The translations under genes and the position numbers were made by a program. Below are positions 8,506 to 16,325 of a stretch of DNA of 64,000 bases, one piece after another (the stretch's first letter is position 1; every line of letters begins with the position of its first letter). The notes beneath the pieces were generated by a model that had not been told where the DNA came from, did no database searches, and saw only the letters and a program-made list of their open reading frames with translations. Origin of the DNA: Dehalococcoidia bacterium (GTDB lineage: Bacteria; Chloroflexota; Dehalococcoidia; Lucifugimonadales; JAGWBF01); the NCBI GenBank assembly GCA_021295955.1, contig JAGWBJ010000014.1, forward strand, positions 38,829 to 102,828, read 5' to 3'.

Positions 8506-9657
8506 CTACTTCTTCAGGATATGGATGGTGGTTATCTCGCCGGCGCCGGAGCAGTGGGCGAGACCGACACGGGGGTCCGACACCTGTCTGGCCCCCGCCT
8601 CTCCCCGGAGCTGGGTAACGATCTCGTGGACCATCCGGACCCCCGACGCCCCGAAGGGGTGGCCCATGGCCAGCAGGCCGCCGTCGGTGTTGGTGGGTAT
8701 GTCCCCCGCCAGGCCGGTGCGGCCCTCCCGGGTGGCGACCCAGGCCTCGCCCATGGGCACCACTCCCAGGGCTTCGAGCTGCTGGAGCTCGCCGATGGTG
8801 GCGGCGTCGTGGACCTGGAGAAGGTCCACGTCCTCCGGCCCGAGGCCCGCCATCTCGTACGCCTGGGCCGCCGCGTCCTCTCCCTTGTAGGGGTTCAGGG
8901 CCGGATGGTCGGCGCCCCGAGGGCTGTAGGTGCCCGTGCTCAGGGCCGCCGCCGCCACGGTCACCGCCCGCCGGTGGTCCGGCGCCAGGCCGTCGATGGC
9001 GTCCCGGGCGCACAGGACCGCCGCCGCGGCCCCCTCGCTGGTGGGACAGCACTGGTACAGGGTGAGGGGGTCGGCGATGGGCCGGGACTCCAGCACGTCG
9101 GCCAGGGTGAAGGTCTTGTTGTACTGGGCGTAGGGGTTCAGCGCCGCGTTGTCGTGGGCCTTGACCGACACCTGGGCCACGGCTTCGATGGGCGCGCCGA
9201 ACTCCTCCATGTAACGCCGGGTGCGCAGGGCGTATCCAGCCATCATGTGGTCGGCTCCGAGGAACCGCTCGGGGCTGTCCTCGGCGGTCACCGTAACCGG
9301 GCCCCTCGGCACCTTCTCGGCGCCGAAGGCCAGGGCGACGTCGTAGAGGCCGGTGGCGATGCCCCAGTAGGCCTGCCAGAAGGCGGTGGAGCCGCTGGAG
9401 CATGCGTTCTCGACGTTTATGATGGGGATGCCGGTGAGGCCAAGCTCCCGGAGGGTCGCCTCGCCCAGGGACATTCCCTGGTAGTAGACGTGCCCGAAGT
9501 AGGCGATCTGGACGGCCTGCCAGCCGATCCCGGCGTCCTGCAGGGAGGCCGCCACCGCCTCCCTGGCAAGCTGGGGCAGGTCCTTCTCGGGGAACCGTCC
9601 GAAGGGGTGCAGGCCCACCCCCAGCACGGCGACCTCGCGGTGGTTCATGGTGCGCAT
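8506..9657 (-). CDS. Thiolase-family protein (SCP2-type acetyl-CoA acyltransferase-like)
   Basis: This 383-residue thiolase-fold enzyme has the nucleophilic Cys86 in NVENACSSGS, a C-terminal GHPFGASGVRM motif and the late LAHCSGAGE segment, which suits the non-decarboxylating SCP2/thiolase-like group. I chose ATG 9657, with GAGG about 8 bases upstream; ATG 9648 is also possible, and an open extension further upstream is not supported. It follows an OB-fold/zinc-ribbon gene by 35 bases. That pairing recurs in many bacteria and archaea, where the two proteins form a complex acting on acyl-CoA substrates. Confidence 0.88.
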   Translation of the reverse strand: MRTMNHREVAVLGVGLHPFGRFPEKDLPQLAREAVAASLQDAGIGWQAVQIAYFGHVYYQGMSLGEATLRELGLTGIPIINVENACSSGSTAFWQAYWGIATGLYDVALAFGAEKVPRGPVTVTAEDSPERFLGADHMMAGYALRTRRYMEEFGAPIEAVAQVSVKAHDNAALNPYAQYNKTFTLADVLESRPIADPLTLYQCCPTSEGAAAAVLCARDAIDGLAPDHRRAVTVAAAALSTGTYSPRGADHPALNPYKGEDAAAQAYEMAGLGPEDVDLLQVHDAATIGELQQLEALGVVPMGEAWVATREGRTGLAGDIPTNTDGGLLAMGHPFGASGVRMVHEIVTQLRGEAGARQVSDPRVGLAHCSGAGEITTIHILKK

Positions 9658-9692
9658 CTTACCGTCCTCGTCCCGCCGGACATCCGCAGGCG

Positions 9693-10124
9693 CTACCCGC
9701 CGCCGGCGGGCCTCCACGCGTAGACCAGCGACTGGGTCCCCTCCTCGTCCTCCGTTGCCACCTCGGTGGTGAGCTCCAGCGCCATGCCCACGCGCAGGCG
9801 CTCGGGCGGGCAGTCCACAACCCGGCACAGCACGTGGGGGCCCTTGGGCAGCTCCACCTGCCCGAGGGCGTAGGGCACCTCACCCTTCCAGCCGGGGGGA
9901 GGCACGCGGACGATGGTGTAGCTGTAGAGGGTGCCCCTGGCGCCCAGCTCCACGGCCTCCAGGTCCCGGTCGGAGCAGCTCCGGCAGAGGAACACGTCGC
10001 CGAAGAAGTGCTCGTCACAGCGGCGGCACCGCCACCCCAGGAGCACGCCCCGGGCGCCCTCCTCGTCGAGCAGCCTTAGACGGTCCGGGAGGGCTGAAAC
10101 GCGGATGCCTCCTTCGGATGCCAT
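9693..10124 (-). CDS. Zn-ribbon plus OB-fold protein (DUF35 family)
   Basis: This 143-residue protein has an N-terminal rubredoxin-like zinc ribbon (WRCRRCDEHFF and FLCRSC, two CxxC pairs) followed by an OB-fold half (LYSYTIVRVPPPGWKGEVPYALGQVELPKG). DUF35 proteins are CoA-binding partners of thiolase-like and HMG-CoA-synthase-like enzymes, and the thiolase gene directly downstream fits this. Start ATG 10124 is chosen because the frame would otherwise overlap the preceding small membrane protein gene, whose stop is at 10132. Confidence 0.88.
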   Translation of the reverse strand: MASEGGIRVSALPDRLRLLDEEGARGVLLGWRCRRCDEHFFGDVFLCRSCSDRDLEAVELGARGTLYSYTIVRVPPPGWKGEVPYALGQVELPKGPHVLCRVVDCPPERLRVGMALELTTEVATEDEEGTQSLVYAWRPAGGG

Positions 10125-10131
10125 GAGCTCG

Positions 10132-10338
10132 TCAGCCGTCCCTGTCTCGGTTTCGGTTGCTGACGAAGCGCTCCAACATGTCATCCACGGCAGGCATCCC
10201 GCCCGCCGCGTACTTGCCCACCACCCAGCCGCCGAAGATGAAGAGGGCGGTGAAGAAGGCGTCCAACGCGCCTTGCCATACGAAGACGACGCCGATGACG
10301 GCGCCCAGGGCCGCTCCGAATATCTGCGGTCTGCCCAT
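10132..10338 (-). CDS. DUF2273-like small membrane protein
   Basis: This 68-residue protein has two hydrophobic segments (FGAALGAVIGVVFVWQGALDAFF and ALFIFGGWVVGKY) and a short charged tail. Its size and position between amaP and downstream genes match DUF2273 proteins, which accompany Asp23 and AmaP in Gram-positive envelope-stress operons. The gene lies 18 bases after amaP. Its specific biochemical role is not known. Confidence 0.8.
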   Translation of the reverse strand: MGRPQIFGAALGAVIGVVFVWQGALDAFFTALFIFGGWVVGKYAAGGMPAVDDMLERFVSNRNRDRDG

Positions 10339-10356
10339 CTTTCCGCCTAAGGCCGC

Positions 10357-10971
10357 CTAGGAGGCGATCAGCCTCCCCTCTTCCCCGCGGTCGAACTTGC
10401 AGTGGACGTCCACGAACATGACGGGCAGGCCGGTAAGCCTCTCCACCGCCTCCTTGATGCGTGTCTGGAGGTCACTGCTGATATCCTGGGTGCTGCTGCC
10501 CAGCACCAGCCTTGGGTAGCAGGTGATGGCGACCCTCGAGGGGCCGACGCCGCGACGGCCGCTCCTCCGCAGCCTGACCTTGCAGCGCAACGAGTTCACG
10601 TGCCGGTTGACGATGCCAGTGCGTTCGGCCAGGAGCCGGACGCTGTCGATCTCGATGGTGGAGCCCCCCTCGGGGGCGTTTTCGATGAGCAGCGGCCTCC
10701 GCCTTCTGAAGAGAGGGCTCGCCTCCAGCAGCATGAAGCCCAGCATGCCCACGGCGACGCCGATGCCCACCCCCAGGGTGACGTTGGAGGCCGCGCCCTC
10801 GAAACCGGCGAGGCCGTCAAGCTGGGCGTAGAACCAGGAACTCGAACCCGACCCTCCCGGGAGGAAGTCCGGGTCCAGGGCCCGGGTGACTGCCAGGCAT
10901 ACGACCACGGCCGCGACCAGCACCAGGACGGCGACGAGCAACACCAGTAGACGATTCAGGCGGTCTATCAT
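10357..10971 (-). CDS. amaP: AmaP-like alkaline shock membrane anchor
   Basis: This 204-residue protein has an N-terminal membrane helix (LLVLLVAVLVLVAAVVVCLAV), an external loop, a second helix near residues 66-84 (VGIGVAVGMLGFMLLEA) and a C-terminal cytoplasmic domain resembling an Asp23 half. In Staphylococcus, AmaP anchors Asp23 at the membrane. Here two Asp23 genes lie directly upstream and DUF2273 directly downstream, the standard order. ATG 10971 begins MIDRLNRLL, typical of the family. Confidence 0.85.
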   Translation of the reverse strand: MIDRLNRLLVLLVAVLVLVAAVVVCLAVTRALDPDFLPGGSGSSSWFYAQLDGLAGFEGAASNVTLGVGIGVAVGMLGFMLLEASPLFRRRRPLLIENAPEGGSTIEIDSVRLLAERTGIVNRHVNSLRCKVRLRRSGRRGVGPSRVAITCYPRLVLGSSTQDISSDLQTRIKEAVERLTGLPVMFVDVHCKFDRGEEGRLIAS

Positions 10972-11054
10972 ATGCGGTCACCTCTGAGGGGCATGCCCTT
11001 CGACATACCCCTCAGACCAGGGTCCAGGATCCCGCTGCCGGCGGTCCCGCGGGG

Positions 11055-11489
11055 TTACTCAACCCTCCCGGGCATTCTCTCGGGGAACTCGATGCCAACG
11101 ACGTCCACGTTGATCTCCTTGGCCACCAGACCGCAGAGGGTCAGCAGTCTCCCTGCCACGCTGTGCCGCACCTCCACCACCGTCTCGGGGATGCTGTACC
11201 CGTACAGCACGCGAAGGTCAATGTCCAGGATCGCCTCCCGTCTGCCAGCCTCCACACCCACGCCCCGGGCCCGCTCCTCGCGTCCACCCACCCGCTCGGC
11301 GATGGCCGAGCGGATGCTGGAGGCGCCCAGGGACGCCACACCCTCCACCTCTCTCGCGGCCACTCCCGCGATGGCGGCGATCACCTCGTCCTGGATGTCC
11401 GTCTCGCCCCCGACCTCGATCTCCTCCAGCTTCGCCAGCTCGTCCATCCGGGCTGCCATCTCTTGCTCTTTGATCCTCTCTGGTGCCAT
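11055..11489 (-). CDS. Asp23/Gls24 envelope-stress protein, paralogue 1
   Basis: This 144-residue Asp23/Gls24 protein contains the family core TDIQDEVIAAIAGVAAREVEGVASLG and later VDVVGIEFPER. It is cytoplasmic and presumably recruited to the membrane by AmaP, encoded next. AGGAGG lies upstream of the ATG. The 3' end of the gene is nearly the same as in its upstream paralogue (both end EFP-RMPGRVE), showing a tandem duplication. Confidence 0.88.
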   Translation of the reverse strand: MAPERIKEQEMAARMDELAKLEEIEVGGETDIQDEVIAAIAGVAAREVEGVASLGASSIRSAIAERVGGREERARGVGVEAGRREAILDIDLRVLYGYSIPETVVEVRHSVAGRLLTLCGLVAKEINVDVVGIEFPERMPGRVE

Positions 11490-11545
11490 GCTACTGGTCC
11501 TCCTTTCGATGAGAGTTTGCTCTCCAGCTTCGGCGGGATGCCGGG

Positions 11546-12178
11546 CTACTCGACCCTGCCTGGCATCCTGTCCGGAAACTCCATGCCTACGACCCGCACG
11601 TTGATCTCCTTGGCCACCAGGCCGCAGAGGGCCAGCAGGTTCGCGGCCACCGCCCTTCGGACCGCCGCGACCACGGTGGGTATGCTGTGGCCGTAGGCGA
11701 TCCTGACGCTGATGTCCAGGATGGCCTCCCGTGTACCCACCTCCACCTCCACACCCCGGGCCCTCCTCTCGGCGCCGCCAAGGCGCTCGCTCAGGGTGCG
11801 GCGGAGGGACGTGGTCCCCAGGGAAGCCACCCCGTCGACGGACTGTGTCGCCACCCCGGCTATGGCGCCGATGACCTCGGGCTGGATGTTGGTCATTCCA
11901 CCGACAGGGATCTCATCCAAGCGGCGGAGCTCTTCGATCTTGCCCATCATCTCCAGCTCTCGTATTGTAAGGTGGCCCATGACCATGGCGCCCGAGGCCA
12001 CCGACAACTCCCCTGGGCCGCCCTCCCTGTACATCCCGCCCTCGGGGGGGTTGGCTTCGCCCTTGGCAAACCGGCCGGCCGGCCGCGACCTCGTAGGAGC
12101 CCCAGTGGCGGCGTCGTTTAGCTGGCCCTCGGTCTGCAGGCCATCGGGTTCACTGGTGTCTCGTACCTTCTCTGCCAT
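11546..12178 (-). CDS. Asp23/Gls24 envelope-stress protein, paralogue 2 with N-terminal extension
   Basis: This 210-residue protein is the first gene of the leftward operon. About 65 N-terminal residues form a low-complexity, probably disordered extension rich in Gly, Pro and charged residues. The Asp23 core follows (TNIQPEVIGAIAGVATQSVDGVASLG) and ends like paralogue 1. AAAGGAG precedes the ATG. The leader starts within a palindromic operator and a strong promoter that diverges from the TetR gene, so it is probably controlled by that regulator. Confidence 0.87.
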   Translation of the reverse strand: MAEKVRDTSEPDGLQTEGQLNDAATGAPTRSRPAGRFAKGEANPPEGGMYREGGPGELSVASGAMVMGHLTIRELEMMGKIEELRRLDEIPVGGMTNIQPEVIGAIAGVATQSVDGVASLGTTSLRRTLSERLGGAERRARGVEVEVGTREAILDISVRIAYGHSIPTVVAAVRRAVAANLLALCGLVAKEINVRVVGMEFPDRMPGRVE

Positions 12179-12204
12179 CTGACTCCTTTCTCTTCATCCA
12201 TCCG

Positions 12205-12224
12205 GTAAGCAAGTTAACGCTTAC
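12205..12224 (-). promoter_or_regulatory. Palindromic operator GTAAGC-N8-GCTTAC
   Basis: A perfect 6-bp inverted repeat with an 8-bp centre containing GTTAAC sits just downstream of the -10 box of the Asp23 operon promoter, at the expected transcription start. Its right half read leftward (AGTAAGCGTTAAC) matches 9 of 13 positions of a sequence in front of tetR (AGTGAACGTGTAC). It is a likely TetR-family binding site. Confidence 0.65.
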
Positions 12225-12233
12225 TTTCTTTTC

Positions 12234-12262
12234 ATGCTATCACGGGCGTCTGGTAGTGTCAA
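12234..12262 (-). promoter_or_regulatory. Promoter of the Asp23/AmaP operon
   Basis: On the minus strand, a perfect TTGACA (12257-12262) is separated by 17 bases from TAGCAT (12234-12239). Transcription would start near 12227, at the edge of the operator at 12205-12224 and about 50 bases before the first ATG at 12178. Confidence 0.7.
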
Positions 12263-12267
12263 CCCAC

Positions 12268-12296
12268 TTGTACTTGTAATAGACGTATGATATAGT
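12268..12296 (+). promoter_or_regulatory. Promoter of the TetR gene
   Basis: TTGTAC (12268-12273), 17 bases, then TATAGT (12291-12296) preceded by TGA, giving an extended -10. The -35 box lies back to back with that of the divergent Asp23 promoter, only 5 bases away. Transcription would start near 12303, immediately before the second operator. Confidence 0.7.
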
Positions 12297-12304
12297 CCGT
12301 TCTT

Positions 12305-12320
12305 GTGAGTACACGTTCAC
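12305..12320 (+). promoter_or_regulatory. Second operator GTGAGTACACGTTCAC
   Basis: An imperfect inverted repeat with GTGA/TCAC arms lies at the predicted start of tetR transcription. Its position relative to its -10 box mirrors that of the operator on the Asp23 side, and the two sites share a 13-base half-motif. This suggests autoregulation plus control of the divergent operon. Confidence 0.6.
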
Positions 12321-12357
12321 TTCTCACACCAGATAAGGGACTGTCGGGCGGGGCGAT

Positions 12358-13026
12358 ATGACGACGGTGCACCTGGGTTCAGGGGTCCGCCGGGCCCAGA
12401 TCGTCCAGACCGCTCGAAGGATCGTCGCGGACGAGGGCATGGCCTCCCTCACCATCAACGGCCTGGCCGCCGCCGTGGGTGTGTCCGAGGGCGCCATCTA
12501 CCGTCACTTCAAGAGCAAAGACGACATCCTCCTGGCCCTGGTCAGAGAGATAGAGAGCAACCTGCTGCGGATTATCTCCGACTCCGCCCGTCCTGAGGAG
12601 AGCTCTCTGGACCACCTGAGGCGATTGCTGAAGCGCCATTTCTCCTCCCTGGAGCGGAGGAACGCCGTATCCTTCGTCGTCATCGCCGAGGCTATGTGCT
12701 TCGCCGACGACCGGGTGAAGCAGGCCGCCCGGCAGATGGTGGAAAGATACCTGGAGACGATAGCCGCGATTCTCAAGGAGGGCGCCGCCAAGGGGGAGGT
12801 GGGCCCCGGAGTGGACGTCAAGGCCGCCGCCATCATGTTCTTCGGCATGGTCCAGGCCAGCGTCACCCTCTGGACCTTCAGCAACAGGGCCCATCCCCTC
12901 TCCCAACACAGCGCGGCCTTGTGGGGCATGCTCAAGGAAGGGGTTACCTGCCAGGACGGCGGCGGACCTCCCGAGCCCGTCCGCAGGCGCAAGACCCGTA
13001 GGACCCGCCCGGATGAGGGGTCCTAG
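12358..13026 (+). CDS. TetR/AcrR-family transcriptional regulator
   Basis: This 222-residue protein has an N-terminal TetR helix-turn-helix (ARRIVADEGMASLTINGLAAAVGVSEGAIYRHFKSKDDIL, about residues 19-60) and an all-helical ligand-binding domain. The C-terminal tail is basic (RRRKTRRTRP). It is transcribed divergently from the Asp23/AmaP operon, with one likely operator on each side of the shared region, so the simplest model is repression of itself and of that operon, relieved by a small molecule. The thiolase and amidase in the operon hint at an acyl-CoA or amide-related ligand, but that is speculation. Confidence 0.92.
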   Translation: MTTVHLGSGVRRAQIVQTARRIVADEGMASLTINGLAAAVGVSEGAIYRHFKSKDDILLALVREIESNLLRIISDSARPEESSLDHLRRLLKRHFSSLERRNAVSFVVIAEAMCFADDRVKQAARQMVERYLETIAAILKEGAAKGEVGPGVDVKAAAIMFFGMVQASVTLWTFSNRAHPLSQHSAALWGMLKEGVTCQDGGGPPEPVRRRKTRRTRPDEGS

Positions 13027-13183
13027 CCCCCGCCGACCAACCCGGTCCGGGAGCCGGGCGCACCGCCTTCCGCAGCGGACGTTGACTCGCCGCCGCCGAC
13101 CGTTGTCGAGCCCGGAGGAGTCCCTGCCGTAGCCCCGGCCGACCGCTGACGGGCGTACACCAGCACGACGACCCGAATTCGCC

Positions 13184-14557
13184 ATGGACCAGACACGCAA
13201 CACCATCCCCGATGCCCTGGGACACGAGCGGGAGCTCATGGCCCGGGTCCGGGAGCTACTCCAAGGACCGCAGCCCGGGCCGGCCTTGTCCCTATTCCTG
13301 GAGGTCCATCCCGCCGACCAGGCCCAACTCCTCTCGGAGATCGACCTGGCGCGGCGGCAGTCCCTACTGCACCTGCTTCAACCGGGCCAGGCTGCCCTGG
13401 TGCTGGAGCACATGCACCCGGAGGAGGCCGCCGAGGCCGTGGCGGCAATGGGGCCCGGGACCCTCTCCGCCATCCTGGACGAGGCCGGCCCGGACGTGGC
13501 CGCCGACATCCTCAAGAGGCTGCCCGAGGAGCAGTCCCTCCAGACTCTCCAGGGGATGGATGAAGTCGAGGGCGTAACACCCCTCCTGGAGTATGCCGAC
13601 GACACCGCCGGCGGCATCATGACCAACGAGTACGTCTCCGTCCGCGCCGACACCACGGCCGCCATCGCCCTGGACATCCTCCGGGTGCGGGCCGAGGAGG
13701 TCGACGACGTCAGCGCCCTGCTGGTGGTGGACGACTGCAGGAGGCTGGTGGGGTCCCTGGGGGTCACACGGCTGGCCCTGGCCCGCCCCACGCTCCTGGT
13801 GGCCGACATCATGGACCCCGAGGTGCGGCACGTTGCCCCCGACACCGACCAGGAGGAGTGCGCGTCGCTGGTGGAGAGGTACGACCTCAGCTACCTCCCG
13901 GTGGTGGACGAGGACCGGCGCATCCTGGGTGTGATACTCGTGCAGGACCTGGTGGACGTCATGGAGCAGGAGGCCACCGAGGACATGTACCACATGGCCA
14001 GGATCGGACCCGAGCGGCTGTTCGGCCCGCCCCTGGGATCGGTGCGGAGGCGGCTGCCCTGGCTGTACCTCAACCTGGCCACGACCATACTGGCCGCCCT
14101 GGTGATCAACTTCTTCGAGTCCACCGTCGCCCGCGTCGTGGCCCTGGCCATGTTCCTGCCCGTGGTGGCGGGCCAGGGCGGCATCGGGGGCACCCAGACC
14201 CTGACCCTGGTCATCCGCGGCATCGCCCTGGGAGACCTCCCCGGACGCCGGGCCCTCCCCCTCCTGGGCCGGGAGCTGGTCCTCGGCCTGATACACGGCG
14301 TGCTGCTGGGCGCCGTCATAGGCGTGGTGGCCTTCCTCTGGAAGGGCAACGGCATGCTGGGAGTCGTCGTCGGCCTGGCGGTGGGCGCCAACATGGTAAT
14401 CGCGGGCATGGTCGGCGCGGCCACCCCGCTGGTGCTCCGGGCCCTGAGGATGGACCCGGCGCTGGGGGCGGCCGTCGTCGTCACCACCGTCGCCGACGTG
14501 GTGGGATTCCTGATCTTTCTGGGCATTGCCGCCTCCCTGGTAAGCTCCCTCGAGTAG
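13184..14557 (+). CDS. mgtE: MgtE-type magnesium transporter
   Basis: This 457-residue protein shows the full MgtE order: an N-terminal superhelical domain (LLQPGQAALVLEHMHPEEAAEAVAAM), two CBS domains (about residues 135-260) and a five-helix membrane domain with PVVAGQGGIGGTQTLTLVIRG, the equivalent of the conserved GNxGxQ motif. It imports Mg2+ and is gated by Mg2+ bound between the CBS and N domains. No strong ribosome site precedes ATG 13184; ATG 13238, behind GGGAG, is an alternative start that would trim 18 residues. Confidence 0.93.
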   Translation: MDQTRNTIPDALGHERELMARVRELLQGPQPGPALSLFLEVHPADQAQLLSEIDLARRQSLLHLLQPGQAALVLEHMHPEEAAEAVAAMGPGTLSAILDEAGPDVAADILKRLPEEQSLQTLQGMDEVEGVTPLLEYADDTAGGIMTNEYVSVRADTTAAIALDILRVRAEEVDDVSALLVVDDCRRLVGSLGVTRLALARPTLLVADIMDPEVRHVAPDTDQEECASLVERYDLSYLPVVDEDRRILGVILVQDLVDVMEQEATEDMYHMARIGPERLFGPPLGSVRRRLPWLYLNLATTILAALVINFFESTVARVVALAMFLPVVAGQGGIGGTQTLTLVIRGIALGDLPGRRALPLLGRELVLGLIHGVLLGAVIGVVAFLWKGNGMLGVVVGLAVGANMVIAGMVGAATPLVLRALRMDPALGAAVVVTTVADVVGFLIFLGIAASLVSSLE

Positions 14558-14583
14558 CCCCCCTTGCCCCTCCCCTTTCCCCG

Positions 14584-14612
14584 TTGACTCCACCGTGGGT
14601 CGATGCTAGTGT
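14584..14612 (+). promoter_or_regulatory. Promoter of the ThDP-dependent enzyme gene
   Basis: TTGACT (14584-14589), 17 bases, TAGTGT (14607-14612) with TGC immediately before it. The predicted start near 14619 excludes the GTG at 14616 as initiation codon and supports ATG 14652. Confidence 0.55.
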
Positions 14613-14651
14613 GAGGTGGACCCGGAAGCGCAGCCGAAGGGAGCCCACGCC

Positions 14652-16325
14652 ATGCCGACCATGACCGGGAAAAGGGCCCTGGTAGAGATGCTCATCGCCG
14701 AGGGTGTGGAGTACGTGTTCGGCAACCCGGGCACCAGCGAGACGCCCTTCATGGACGCCCTCCAGGACTATCCCCAGCTCAATTTCATGTTGTCCCTCCA
14801 GGAGAACTCCGCTGTGGCGATGGCCGACGGCTACGCCCGCGCGGCCCGCAAGCCCGCCTTCGTCAACCTGCACATCGCCGGCGGCCTCGCCGGCGGCATC
14901 AGCATGCTCTACGACTCCTTCAAGGGCGGCACGCCCCTGGTGCTCACGGCCGGGAACTCGGACACCCGCCAGTTCCTCTCCGACCCGGTCCTCTCCGGCG
15001 ACCTGGTGGAGATGACCAGGCAGTACACCAAGTGGAGCGTGGAGTTACAGCACGCCTCGGAGATTCCCATCGCCGTACGGAGGGCCTTCAGGGAGGCCAA
15101 GACACCGCCCACCGGGCCGGTGTTCATCAGCTTTCCCTGGGACTCGTTGGACGACACGGCCGATATAGACATAGTCCCCTCGTCGGCGGGGTACCACCGC
15201 ATCCGCCCGGACGTGGCCGCCGTCTCGAAGGCCGCGGACATCCTGGGCAGCGCGGCGAGCCCGGTGATGGTGGTCGGCGACCGGGTGGCCCAGTCCGGGG
15301 CCGTCACCGACGCGGTACAGGTGGCCGAGCTGCTGGGGGCCAGGGTGTACGCCGCCGCCTTCACGGAGGTCAACTTCCCCACCAGCCATCCCCAGTTCGC
15401 CGGGGTCCTTAACCTGAACAGCCCCAGCTCCCGGGACAAGCTGGCCGGCGCCGACGCGCTCCTGGCGGTGGGGACCAACGTCTTCTCCGGCTTCCTCTAC
15501 GTGCCCCAACCCTACGTGAACCCCCGGACCCGCCTGGTGCACCTGGACAGCGCCTACCGGGAGGTGGAGAAGGTGTACCCCACCGAGGTGGCCATGATCG
15601 CCGACCCCAGGGCAGGTCTCGTGGAGCTGGCCGACGCCCTGGAGCAGGGAATGCCCGGCTCGGCCCGAGAGGCGGCCCGGACCAGGGCCGCGGAGATCTC
15701 CCGGGAGAACGCGCGGGGTCGAGAGGCCCACCAGGCCCGGGTCCGGGAGCGCTGGGACAGCAGCCCCATGTCGGTGGAGCGGATGATGGCCGAGCTGGCC
15801 GAGGCCCTGCCCTCCGACGCCATCATCGGGGACGAGGCGATCACCTCCAGGGGGGCCATGCTGGGCGCCATGGACTTCGACGAGCCCGGCAGCCTTTACG
15901 CCGAGCAGGGTGGGGCGCTGGGATGGGGCATGCCGGGGCCGCTGGGCCTGAAGCTGGCCAACCCCGGCCGCCCGGTGGTCGCGGTGGTGGGCGACGGCTC
16001 GTCCATGTACACCATCCAGGCGCTATGGACGGCCGCCCGCTACGATATCCCGGTGACCTGGGTGATCTGCAACAACCGTACCTACCGCATCCTCAAGGTG
16101 AACATGGAGATCTACCTGCGGGACATGCTGAAGGACAAGGACCGTCGGAGCCAGTACCTGGGTATGGACTTCCCGCTGCCCCTGGACGTGGCCGGCGTGG
16201 CGCGGGGGTTCGGTGTCCACGGCCGCACCGTCGAGGACCCGGCGGAGCTGCGGCCGGCGCTGGACGAGGCCTTCGCCCTGGGAAAGCCGGCCGTGGTGGA
16301 CGTGGTGATAGACGGGTCGGTCTAG
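14652..16325 (+). CDS. Thiamine-diphosphate-dependent enzyme, benzoylformate decarboxylase/acetolactate synthase-like
   Basis: This 557-residue enzyme has the three ThDP domains. The N-terminal pyrimidine domain carries the catalytic Glu in SLQENSAVAMADGYARA, the central domain is Rossmann-like, and the C-terminal diphosphate domain has GDGSSMYTIQALWTA and VICNN (metal and ThDP site, about residue 447). The pattern is closest to benzoylformate decarboxylase, but acetolactate synthase and oxalyl-CoA decarboxylase share the fold. ATG 14652 was chosen because GAAGGGAG precedes it and the promoter lies just upstream. Its stop overlaps the stop of the convergent SMP-30 gene by four bases. Confidence 0.85.
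   Translation: MPTMTGKRALVEMLIAEGVEYVFGNPGTSETPFMDALQDYPQLNFMLSLQENSAVAMADGYARAARKPAFVNLHIAGGLAGGISMLYDSFKGGTPLVLTAGNSDTRQFLSDPVLSGDLVEMTRQYTKWSVELQHASEIPIAVRRAFREAKTPPTGPVFISFPWDSLDDTADIDIVPSSAGYHRIRPDVAAVSKAADILGSAASPVMVVGDRVAQSGAVTDAVQVAELLGARVYAAAFTEVNFPTSHPQFAGVLNLNSPSSRDKLAGADALLAVGTNVFSGFLYVPQPYVNPRTRLVHLDSAYREVEKVYPTEVAMIADPRAGLVELADALEQGMPGSAREAARTRAAEISRENARGREAHQARVRERWDSSPMSVERMMAELAEALPSDAIIGDEAITSRGAMLGAMDFDEPGSLYAEQGGALGWGMPGPLGLKLANPGRPVVAVVGDGSSMYTIQALWTAARYDIPVTWVICNNRTYRILKVNMEIYLRDMLKDKDRRSQYLGMDFPLPLDVAGVARGFGVHGRTVEDPAELRPALDEAFALGKPAVVDVVIDGSV

Noticed and set aside
14616..14651. GTG 14616 as the start of the ThDP enzyme
   Set aside because: It lies before the predicted transcription start; ATG 14652 has a proper ribosome site and matches the family N-terminus.
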